DNA from: a bacterium
Lineage (GTDB): Bacteria; Bacillota; Clostridia; Oscillospirales; Acutalibacteraceae
DNA: 17,827 bases
Reading direction: 5' to 3'
NCBI GenBank assembly: GCA_020626545.1
Contig: JAHKZS010000203.1
Span: 1 to 17,827 of the forward strand
The notes below the pieces were generated by a model. It saw only the letters and a list, made by a program, of their open reading frames with translations. It made no database searches and was not told where the DNA came from. The stretch's first letter is position 1; every line of letters begins with the position of its first letter. The translations under genes were made by a program, and so were the position numbers. Shown one piece after another: positions 1 to 6,271 of this stretch.

Positions 1-13
1 ATAATCTAGTAAT

Positions 14-42
14 GAAAAACGCAGGCTCGAGGTGAGCCTGCG
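14..42 (-). terminator. Rho-independent terminator of the CotH-like gene
   Basis: On the minus strand a perfect 9-bp stem (CGCAGGCTC / GAGCCTGCG, 20-28 with 34-42) closes a 5-nt loop and is followed by a run of five T. It lies just past the stop codon of the CotH-like gene, so it is read as that gene's intrinsic terminator. Confidence 0.9.
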
Positions 43-57
43 TAAATTACGTATTTT

Positions 58-2361
58 TTATTTAACTTTAACTTTTATCTTAAAGCTAACGCCGTTAACC
101 TTAACGGTTATCTTAGCTTTTCCCATTTTATAAGCTTTAATCTTAAGCTTTTTAGCCGAGGTTTTAGAAACAACCTTGGCAACCTTTTTGTTCGAGGATT
201 TATAGGAATTCTTAACCGAGGAAGCTTTTCCGCTAATCTTCACGGTTAAGGGCTTTTTCTTAGTCAGCGTATAAACCTTAGATTTTTTGAACTTCTTTGA
301 GCCGACTTTGATTGAGGGATTCGAGGTTACTTTTACCTTACATGTAAGCTTTTTGCCGTTGGTAAGAGTAGCGGTTATAGTAGCCGAGCCCTTCTTAAGC
401 GCGGTAATCTTTCCTTTCTTTGTAACTTTAGCGACAGTTTTCTTGGAAGTTTTCCAGCTCTTAACCGAAGCGCCCGTTACTTTAAGAGTTTTAGTCTTGC
501 CCGCTTTAAGAGAGGCTTTCTTGGCGGAGATTTTAGCGGTTACTTTGGGAATATCCTCAGTATTATCGTTTATCTTCTCGATAACAGTGGTATCGGACAT
601 TTCCTTAGAAAGCCAAGCGGAGCGGCTTACCATCCAATCGCGCGCATAGTTGTACATACCCTCGAAAGTTTCAGGATAGGAAGTCGGGTACTTATTTACA
701 TAGTAGGTATTAGTTTCCTTGTCGAACGACGACTTCGTGAGCGTGCTGTGGTCGGCAATCCAGCCGCCTGTATTTAAGAACCATCCGCTCTTATAGTTCA
801 TTTCGGCGGTCTTTTTAACGAGCTTGTAGTAAGCGTCAGCCGAATAGAAGTCCTTATTTATAGTTTCATCAGGCTTAGCGGAGGTGAAGTGTTCGATAGC
901 GGGGATATACTTTTCAGCCCAGAGAGCTTTAGCGCGGTTTAAAATCGGCGTATTCTGAGCGAAACGGTTCATAATATTCGAGGAAGTTTTACTGCTTCCG
1001 CTCTTGCCCTTATATTTACACCACCAGCCTGTGTAATCCTCGTAATCGTTAACTCCGATACTCTTAAGCTCGTACTCAACGCCGACAGCGTTACCGAGCG
1101 AATTATCGTAGTCCCATACCGGCGATCCGTAGAATTTAAACGCGCCGTTATCGTCCTGTTTATAAGTAAAGAACAGGCTGGATACACCCGCGTCCCAGTT
1201 CTTTCCGAGTTCATTTATAAGATAAATATTAGCGAGCGAATCAACATCGGCATAGGTCGATAGGTCGGCGGTTTTACTTCTCGCGGCGTTATAGAAAGCG
1301 TCGAACTTAGTTTTTACATAGCTCTTAACCTCATCGTAGCCTTTATCTCCCTCGGAGAGCTCGGGAGCTTTGATGGTAATTTTTTGTCCGCCGGAAAGTT
1401 TTACAAAGTAATCCTCTCCCTCAGCAGCACCGGCATCAACCTCGCATAAAAACGGGAAGTCCTCTTTTACGTTGCCTTCGGCGTCGAGGTAATCTTCTTC
1501 CCCGAAGTCATCAATGAGCGAGTCGGAACCGACCTCGATTTTTTCGGTCAATTGGTACGAACCCCAGTAATAGCCGTTAACGTAGAAATCAACATATCTC
1601 GAATCCGAAGCGTAGGGCATTCCGACAGCGTCGGAAAGGTCGTATAAAAAGCGGTTTCTCGAAAGCGAGTCATCCTGGTAATTCGCGAGGAGCGAATACT
1701 TCTTGGACGAATCCATACCCGCGATACTCACCTTTTTATCATAGGTAATATTGAAGGGCTTTTTAGCCTTGCCCCAGGTTGTATTACCTCTACCCTTAAT
1801 CTTCTTAACAGGCGTATTGTCGATTTTTCCGTCGGGAGTAACGATAGCGCCCGCGGCTTTAGCGGAATTGTCCTTATCGCTGCTTAAATAAGCGAAAAGC
1901 TCGGTGCCTTTTCCGTCGGCGTCACTGTTGTTTACATAAATCGCCGCTTCGGCGCTCGACTTAATAAGAGTGAGCTTATAATCTTTACCGCTCGCTTTTA
2001 CGGTATAGGTTTTACCCTCGTCGTAGTTTACGACAGCGGTTTTTCCGGCGGGAATATCAGTTCCGTTCACTACTACATCCTCGGAAAAAGCATTGTAGAT
2101 TTCGACCTTATTATCGTCGGCGGACGACGGAAGGAAGAAATATTTTTGGGATGAATTTATATCGCTGTAGTACTCGTCGTGTTCGCACTGCCACTCGCTC
2201 CATGCCTCAGCGTCCTCGCTTTCAGCCACAGCGTGAGCGTATAGCGCGTTTTCGGTATCGAACGATATAGTTTTTTTCGTTTCCTCGGCGTTAAAACTAA
2301 CCGTACAAACAACCGAAACCAGCATTAATACAGCCAGTAAAATAGAAATTGTTTTCTTCAT
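58..2361 (-). CDS. Secreted CotH-family protein kinase with two lysine-rich Ig-like repeats
   Basis: 767 aa. An N-terminal signal peptide (about residues 1-25, KK followed by a hydrophobic stretch) predicts export. A unique N-terminal segment (about 30-150) precedes a CotH kinase domain (about 185-590): GRGNTTW at 190-196, the following KKPF at 200-203 and an acidic WDYD at 416-419 match the nucleotide- and metal-binding signatures of the family, whose spore members phosphorylate coat proteins on serine. Two BIG2-like Ig repeats follow (about 606-680 and 682-767), with the typical KAGKTKTLKV and KKGSATITAT patterns. Residues 606-767 hold 51 lysines and no Asp, Glu, Arg or His, which is extreme. 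Start: ATG at 2361 with AGGAG upstream, own promoter and own terminator, so the gene is monocistronic. CotH-domain proteins also occur in ruminococcal cellulosome systems, but I see no dockerin here. The substrate is unknown; binding of an acidic wall polymer by the basic tail is inference. Confidence 0.88.
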   Translation of the reverse strand: MKKTISILLAVLMLVSVVCTVSFNAEETKKTISFDTENALYAHAVAESEDAEAWSEWQCEHDEYYSDINSSQKYFFLPSSADDNKVEIYNAFSEDVVVNGTDIPAGKTAVVNYDEGKTYTVKASGKDYKLTLIKSSAEAAIYVNNSDADGKGTELFAYLSSDKDNSAKAAGAIVTPDGKIDNTPVKKIKGRGNTTWGKAKKPFNITYDKKVSIAGMDSSKKYSLLANYQDDSLSRNRFLYDLSDAVGMPYASDSRYVDFYVNGYYWGSYQLTEKIEVGSDSLIDDFGEEDYLDAEGNVKEDFPFLCEVDAGAAEGEDYFVKLSGGQKITIKAPELSEGDKGYDEVKSYVKTKFDAFYNAARSKTADLSTYADVDSLANIYLINELGKNWDAGVSSLFFTYKQDDNGAFKFYGSPVWDYDNSLGNAVGVEYELKSIGVNDYEDYTGWWCKYKGKSGSSKTSSNIMNRFAQNTPILNRAKALWAEKYIPAIEHFTSAKPDETINKDFYSADAYYKLVKKTAEMNYKSGWFLNTGGWIADHSTLTKSSFDKETNTYYVNKYPTSYPETFEGMYNYARDWMVSRSAWLSKEMSDTTVIEKINDNTEDIPKVTAKISAKKASLKAGKTKTLKVTGASVKSWKTSKKTVAKVTKKGKITALKKGSATITATLTNGKKLTCKVKVTSNPSIKVGSKKFKKSKVYTLTKKKPLTVKISGKASSVKNSYKSSNKKVAKVVSKTSAKKLKIKAYKMGKAKITVKVNGVSFKIKVKVK

Positions 2362-2398
2362 AGCTTTTCTCCTTTTGTTAATTTCAAAACTCTTTTAA

Positions 2399-2427
2399 AT
2401 TATAATATATAGTTTTTTTAAAGTCAA
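2399..2427 (-). promoter_or_regulatory. Sigma-A-type promoter of the CotH-like gene
   Basis: On the minus strand TTGACT (2422-2427), a 17-nt spacer and TATAAT (2399-2404) give a near-consensus housekeeping promoter, about 38 nt upstream of the start codon. It sits between the acylphosphatase stop and the CotH-like gene, so the latter can be transcribed independently. This does not look like a sporulation sigma-factor promoter. Confidence 0.85.
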
Positions 2428-2457
2428 GCAAAAACGGCATAATTCCAACTTTTTTCA

Positions 2458-2742
2458 CTAATAACGGACTCTGAATCCGCGCTCATTTTCTACAACGGGT
2501 ATTTCTTTAACACGTATGCTGTCGATTTGGATATACCGGGCGTTTTCGAGAGCGTTTATCACGTCGTTAATCTGAATTTCCGAGCCCTGCGCTTCCATAG
2601 TCACAGAGCCGTCGAACTCGTTACGAACCCAGCCAGTAACTCCGTACAAGCTCGCGGCGTTGCTCGCGTGATATCGGAATCCCACGCCCTGAACCAAGCC
2701 GTAAAAACTTATAGATTTTCTTTTAAGATTGTTTCTATCCAT
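2458..2742 (-). CDS. acyP: Acylphosphatase
   Basis: 94 aa, the usual length of this small cytosolic enzyme, which hydrolyses acyl phosphates (carboxyl-phosphate anhydrides) to carboxylate and phosphate. The signature GLVQGVGFR (15-23) holds the catalytic arginine, Arg23, and the second signature GWVRNEFDGSV (37-47) holds the catalytic asparagine, Asn41; both lie at the numbering usual for the family. The single alpha/beta domain ends in GFRVRY. Start: ATG at 2742 with GAGGTG just upstream. It has its own promoter and about 96 nt separate it from the CotH-like gene, which has a separate promoter; I see no clear terminator between them. The physiological substrate is not known for most bacterial members. 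Confidence 0.95.
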   Translation of the reverse strand: MDRNNLKRKSISFYGLVQGVGFRYHASNAASLYGVTGWVRNEFDGSVTMEAQGSEIQINDVINALENARYIQIDSIRVKEIPVVENERGFRVRY

Positions 2743-2765
2743 AGCGCACCTCGTTATTTTATTAA

Positions 2766-2794
2766 ATTATAAGATAAAAGAGAAATTTTTTCAA
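2766..2794 (-). promoter_or_regulatory. Sigma-A-type promoter of the acylphosphatase gene
   Basis: Minus strand: TTGAAA (2789-2794), 17-nt spacer, TATAAT (2766-2771), about 24 nt upstream of the start codon. It lies just downstream of the metY terminator, so the acylphosphatase gene is a separate transcription unit. Confidence 0.8.
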
Positions 2795-2828
2795 GAAAAT
2801 GAGATAACCCCGCCGAAACAGCGGGGCT
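2795..2828 (-). terminator. Terminator of the nifS-nifU-metY operon
   Basis: Minus strand: CCCCGC / GCGGGG stem (2821-2826 with 2808-2813) around a 7-nt loop, extended by weaker pairs and followed by a T-rich but interrupted tail (TTATCTCATTTTCTT). It lies 44 nt past the metY stop. The imperfect T-tract lowers confidence slightly. Confidence 0.7.
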
Positions 2829-2871
2829 ACTCATAGTGTTTATGTCTATAGGTGTGGAATGAAAAGGCTGA

Positions 2872-4152
2872 TTAAATAGCGGAAAATCCTTTTTCCAAAT
2901 CGGCGATAATATCGTCGATATGCTCGGTACCGATAGACAGGCGGATTGTGTTCTGTTTAATACCCTGGCTCAAAAGCTCGGCTTCGGTGAGCTGGGAATG
3001 GGTAGTCGAAGCGGGGTGGATTACTAGGCTCTTAACGTCCGCGACATTCGCGAGAAGCGAGAAAATCTCGAGGTTGTCGATAAACTTCCAAGCTTCTTCC
3101 TTACCGCCCTTAATCTCGAAGGTAAAGATAGACGCTCCGCCGTTTTTGAAGTATTTTTTATACAGAGCGTGGTCGGGATGTTTTCTTAAAGACGGGTGGT
3201 TGACGGCTTCAACCTTGGGATGCTTGTTTAAGAACTCGACAACTTTCTTGGTATTCTCGGCGTGTCTGTCGAGCCTGAGCGAGAGGGTTTCTACTCCCTG
3301 AAGTAACAGAAACGCGTTAAAGGGAGAGATAGTCGCGCCTGTATCACGGAGCAGAATCGCTCTGATATATGTAACGAAAGCCGCGGGGCCTACAGCGTCG
3401 TAGAATGACACACCGTGGTAGCTCGGGTTAGGCTCGGCGATATTAGGATATTTTCCGCTTTCTTTCCAGTTGAATTTGCCCGACTCGACAATAATTCCGC
3501 CAAGGGTTGTACCGTGACCGCCGATAAACTTAGTCGCCGAATGTACCACGATATCGGCGCCGTGCTCGATAGGTCTGATGAGATAAGGCGTACCGAAAGT
3601 GTTGTCGATAACGAGCGGAAGTCCGTGTTTATGGGCGATTTCGGCGATAGCGTCAATATCGGGAATGTCGCTGTTCGGATTACCGAGAGTTTCGAGGTAA
3701 ATCGCTCGTGTGTTATCCTTGATAGCCGCCTCGAGTTCCTCGAGATTATGAGCGTCTACAAAGGTAGTTTCGATGTTGTACTGGGGTAAGGTATGGGCGA
3801 GAAGGTTATAGCTTCCGCCGTAGATAGTTTTTTGGGCTACGATATGACCGCCGTTAGCGGCGAGAGCCTCAATGGTATAGGTGATAGCCGCGGCTCCCGA
3901 AGCGAGAGCCAATGCCGCTGAACCGCCCTCTAAAGCGGCGATTCTCTTTTCGAGCACGTCCTGGGTAGTATTAGTAAGACGTCCGTAAATATTGCCCGCG
4001 TCGGCTAAGCCGAAACGGTCGGCGGCGTGCTGACTGTTTCTGAACACATATGATGTTGTCTGATAAATAGGAACCGCTCTCGCGTCTGTCGCGGGATCGG
4101 GCTGTTCCTGGCCTACATGTAACTGTTTTGTCTCAAATTTATATTCACTCAT
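2872..4152 (-). CDS. metY: O-acetylhomoserine sulfhydrylase (PLP enzyme of Cys/Met metabolism)
   Basis: 426 aa, the normal length for this Cys/Met-metabolism PLP family. Members of the MetY branch condense O-acetylhomoserine with sulfide to homocysteine, some also O-acetylserine to cysteine. The PLP Schiff-base lysine is Lys208 in HSATKFIGGHGTTLGG (204-219); Asp183 in VIDNTFGTPY contacts the pyridine nitrogen in the family; TLGNPNSDIPDI (155-166) is the conserved mid-domain loop; the C-terminus carries the RLSIGTEHIDDII signature. Its ATG at 4152 overlaps the end of the nifU-like gene by 8 nt and has AAGGAG upstream, so translation is probably coupled. The operon joins sulfide assimilation with cysteine-derived sulfur for Fe-S clusters. 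Cystathionine gamma-synthase or gamma-lyase activity is less likely given the length and the HGTTLGG motif, but exact substrate choice cannot be read from sequence alone. Confidence 0.93.
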   Translation of the reverse strand: MSEYKFETKQLHVGQEQPDPATDARAVPIYQTTSYVFRNSQHAADRFGLADAGNIYGRLTNTTQDVLEKRIAALEGGSAALALASGAAAITYTIEALAANGGHIVAQKTIYGGSYNLLAHTLPQYNIETTFVDAHNLEELEAAIKDNTRAIYLETLGNPNSDIPDIDAIAEIAHKHGLPLVIDNTFGTPYLIRPIEHGADIVVHSATKFIGGHGTTLGGIIVESGKFNWKESGKYPNIAEPNPSYHGVSFYDAVGPAAFVTYIRAILLRDTGATISPFNAFLLLQGVETLSLRLDRHAENTKKVVEFLNKHPKVEAVNHPSLRKHPDHALYKKYFKNGGASIFTFEIKGGKEEAWKFIDNLEIFSLLANVADVKSLVIHPASTTHSQLTEAELLSQGIKQNTIRLSIGTEHIDDIIADLEKGFSAI

Positions 4153-4531
4153 TTTTGTTTTCTCCTTTTTCTTCGTAATTTTTAATTGCTTCGTGAATAG
4201 CTTCCTGGGCTAAAACCGAACAGTGCATTTTATATCCAGGAAGTCCGTCTAACGCCTCAGCTACCGCCTTATTGGTGAGCTGAGCGGCTTGTTCTAACGG
4301 CTGACCTTTTATCATTTCGGTAGCCATAGAGCTCGAGGCTATGGCGCTCGCGCAGCCGAAAGTCTCGAATTTCACGTCCTTTATAATATCGTCCTCGATT
4401 TTGAGGTACATTTTCATAATATCTCCGCATTTAGCGTTTCCTACTTCTCCTACTCCGTCAGCGTCCTCGATAATTCCGACGTTGCGCGGGTTGAGAAAAT
4501 GGTCCATAACTTTATCGCTGTATAATGCCAT
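4145..4531 (-). CDS. nifU: Fe-S cluster assembly scaffold, NifU/IscU N-domain type
   Basis: 128 aa, a single NifU N-terminal domain as in IscU. It receives sulfur from the cysteine desulfurase and assembles [2Fe-2S]/[4Fe-4S] clusters for apo-proteins in the cytosol. The three cluster ligands are Cys35 (GNAKCGD), Cys60 (FGCASAIASSS) and Cys104 (HCSVLA); Asp37, which in the family promotes cluster release, is also present. The N-terminus HFLNPRNVG is typical. It follows the desulfurase by 14 nt with an AGGAGG ribosome binding site, and its last 8 nt overlap metY. It lacks the C-terminal Fe-S domains of full NifU, so the enzyme pair is Isc-like in function. In many Clostridia the next gene is the tRNA thiolase mnmA; here it is metY instead. 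Confidence 0.96.
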   Translation of the reverse strand: MALYSDKVMDHFLNPRNVGIIEDADGVGEVGNAKCGDIMKMYLKIEDDIIKDVKFETFGCASAIASSSMATEMIKGQPLEQAAQLTNKAVAEALDGLPGYKMHCSVLAQEAIHEAIKNYEEKGENKNE

Positions 4532-4545
4532 AATGTCCTCCTAAT

Positions 4546-5733
4546 TTACAAAATAAATTCTTTTTTGCCTGAGGTTAAGTCACGCCATACGGGTGAAAAT
4601 CCTCGAAGATACTCGACTACTTCCTTGACAGATTTAATAATATAGTCGGCCTCTTCCATAGTCGCGTCTGCGCCGAGGCTTATTCTAAGGGAGCCGTGGG
4701 CTACATCGTGAACCCGTCCTATCGCGAGAAGTACGTGGCTCGGATCCAAGGCTCCCGATGTACAGGCGCTTCCCGAGGACGCGCTGATTCCCTTTTGGTC
4801 GAGAAGTATCAGGAGCGATTCACCCTCGATACCCTCAAAACAGAAGCTTATGCTGCTGCACATTCGCTCGCGCTCGTCGCCGTTTAGGGCGCAGTGCGGA
4901 ATTTCTTTTAAACCTTTTATAATATGGTCGCGTATAGGGGTAAGGCGTTCTTTAACCGCCTGCATATTTTCGACGGATTCTTTAAGCGCCGCAGCCATAG
5001 CTGCTATACCCGCGACATTTTCTGTACCCGCGCGTTTGCCCTTTTCCTGAGCGCCGCCTTCGATTAAATTCGTAAGCCTTATACCCTTTCGGGCATACAT
5101 AAAGCCTACGCCCTTGGGACCGTTGAACTTATGAGCCGAGGCTGAGAGCATATCTATATTCATAGCCTTGACGTCTATCGGCATATGGCCTACCGCCTGA
5201 ACTGCGTCGGTGTGGAACAGTACGCCATTTTCCTTACAGATTTCTCCGATTTCTTTAATCGGCTGGATTGTACCGATTTCGTTATTAACCGCCATCACCG
5301 TGACTAAACAGGTGTCCTCTCTAATCGCTGACTTTAGCTCGTCCGCGTCTACAATTCCGTTCTCTTTAACGGGCAGAAGCGTTACGGTAAAGCCGTTTTT
5401 CTCGAGACGTTTAAGCGTATGCAAAATCGCGTGGTGTTCTATAGCGGTCGAGATAATATGGGTTTTCCCCTTAGCTTTTCCAATCTCAGCAGCCGAGAGC
5501 AGAGCCTGGTTATCGGCTTCGCTGCCGCCCGAGGTGAAGATGATTTCGCTCGGGTGAGCGTTAATGATTTCGGCAATTGAAAGTCTCGCTTCTTCGAGCT
5601 TTTCCTTAGCCTTTTGACCGATAGTATATAGGCTCGAGGGGTTGCCGTAGAAATTTTTCATACAGTCGAGCATTGTATTTAAAGCGGTATCGCTGATTTT
5701 AGTAGTTGCCGCGTTATCCGCGTAAATCTTCAT
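4546..5733 (-). CDS. nifS: Cysteine desulfurase, NifS/IscS type
   Basis: 395 aa class-V aminotransferase-fold enzyme that converts cysteine to alanine and leaves a persulfide on its active-site cysteine, for transfer to the scaffold encoded next. PLP is bound by Lys202 in SASAHKFNGPKGVG (197-210). The catalytic Cys324 lies in SSGSACTSGALDPSHVL (319-335), whose long loop marks group I (NifS/IscS) rather than SufS enzymes. TAIEHHA (97-103) supplies the PLP-stacking histidine, and the N-terminal YADNAATT is typical. Start: ATG at 5733 with AAGGAG 7 nt upstream. It is the first gene of the nifS-nifU-metY operon and sits behind a consensus promoter with a regulatory dyad. An adjacent Rrf2-type regulator gene, common in related operons, is absent from the window. 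Confidence 0.96.
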   Translation of the reverse strand: MKIYADNAATTKISDTALNTMLDCMKNFYGNPSSLYTIGQKAKEKLEEARLSIAEIINAHPSEIIFTSGGSEADNQALLSAAEIGKAKGKTHIISTAIEHHAILHTLKRLEKNGFTVTLLPVKENGIVDADELKSAIREDTCLVTVMAVNNEIGTIQPIKEIGEICKENGVLFHTDAVQAVGHMPIDVKAMNIDMLSASAHKFNGPKGVGFMYARKGIRLTNLIEGGAQEKGKRAGTENVAGIAAMAAALKESVENMQAVKERLTPIRDHIIKGLKEIPHCALNGDERERMCSSISFCFEGIEGESLLILLDQKGISASSGSACTSGALDPSHVLLAIGRVHDVAHGSLRISLGADATMEEADYIIKSVKEVVEYLRGFSPVWRDLTSGKKEFIL

Positions 5734-5759
5734 ACGTTTTCTCCTTAGAATTTTTCTGT

Positions 5760-5788
5760 ATTATACACTAAATAACCTACTATGTCAA
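5760..5788 (-). promoter_or_regulatory. Consensus sigma-A promoter of the nifS-nifU-metY operon
   Basis: Minus strand: TTGACA (5783-5788), 17-nt spacer, TATAAT (5760-5765): a perfect consensus match to both boxes. The start codon is about 27 nt downstream. Such a strong promoter implies control by a repressor, consistent with the dyad over its -35 box. Confidence 0.9.
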
Positions 5789-5794
5789 TAGGTT
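5774..5794 (-). promoter_or_regulatory. Candidate Rrf2/IscR-type operator over the -35 box
   Basis: A perfect 6-bp inverted repeat, AACCTA and TAGGTT, is separated by 9 nt that hold the -35 hexamer; inside it CTAT/ATAG forms a second, smaller dyad. Position, spacing and composition resemble operators of Rrf2-family regulators (IscR, CymR) that control cysteine and Fe-S genes in Firmicutes. The dyad is seen directly; the regulator assignment is inference, and no regulator gene lies in the window. Confidence 0.5.
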
Positions 5795-5810
5795 TTCTAG
5801 AATTAGTTTT

Positions 5811-5846
5811 AAAAAAAGAAACCGCCCGGCTCAGCCGAACGGTCTC
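5811..5846 (-). terminator. Terminator of the small membrane-protein gene
   Basis: Minus strand: a 13-bp stem including three G-T wobbles (5834-5846 with 5818-5830) closes a TGA loop and is followed by seven T (5811-5817). It lies 14 nt past the stop codon at 5861 and insulates the nifS promoter downstream. Confidence 0.93.
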
Positions 5847-5860
5847 TCGGAGAAAAAGAT

Positions 5861-6154
5861 TTATTTATACTCGATATCTGTGTAATTAAGCTGAGAATAC
5901 GAATTCTCAGCCGTATCGACGCTCTCACAATGGCTGTAGGAGCGCTCTAGGATATAATACTTGCTGCTCTCCTTAGCGAAAGCGGTCAGCGCAGCGCCGA
6001 CTACCGCGATTACGGCGAGTACAACCGTCGCGAACACGGTCAGCGTGATGTACTGAGAAGCGGTCGGAGTTCTCCGGCTTCGGCGGACAGCTCTCGCCGA
6101 AGCGTTCCCCGAACGGTAGTTTTGAGTGTTGGAGTAATTCGAATAATTTTTCAT
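5861..6154 (-). CDS. Small single-pass membrane protein of unknown function
   Basis: 97 aa; I do not recognise the family. The N-terminus (1-34) is rich in Ser, Asn and Tyr and then strongly basic (RAVRRSRR, 21-28). One hydrophobic helix spans about 35-60, and a Ser/Tyr-rich acidic tail follows (61-97) with a single cysteine (Cys76). The basic side before the helix predicts N-terminus inside and tail outside. The start at ATG 6154 has AAAGGA about 9 nt upstream, and the gene has its own strong terminator, which supports it as real. Its layout (basic N-tail, one helix, short outer tail) resembles FtsL/YneA-type division proteins in form only. It follows spoVAD after 117 nt that hold a perfect 10-bp inverted repeat, so co-transcription with spoVAD is possible but not shown. 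Confidence 0.75.
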   Translation of the reverse strand: MKNYSNYSNTQNYRSGNASARAVRRSRRTPTASQYITLTVFATVVLAVIAVVGAALTAFAKESSKYYILERSYSHCESVDTAENSYSQLNYTDIEYK

Positions 6155-6218
6155 AGTGATCTTCCTTTGCTATAAAATTAAGTGTTTTCGTTGTCCTTAC
6201 ATTTAATATTATAGCTCG

Positions 6219-6246
6219 TTCACTGTCCTATAAAACGGACAGTGAA
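6219..6246. promoter_or_regulatory. Perfect 10-bp inverted repeat upstream of the small membrane-protein gene
   Basis: TTCACTGTCC (6219-6228) and GGACAGTGAA (6237-6246) are exact reverse complements around an 8-nt A/T spacer. On the minus strand it follows the spoVAD stop by 25 nt but no T-run follows, so a terminator reading is weak. A TATAAT (6208-6213) lies just downstream of it on the minus strand, without a good -35 box, so the dyad may be an operator or activator site for the small gene. Confidence 0.5.
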
Positions 6247-6271
6247 TTTGTTTTATAACCTTTTTATAAAA

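Noticed and set aside
287..649. Plus-strand open frame of 120 codons inside the CotH-like gene
   Set aside because: It is antisense to the Lys-rich repeats; the AAA/AAG codons of that strand leave few stops on the other. No ribosome binding site or known domain.
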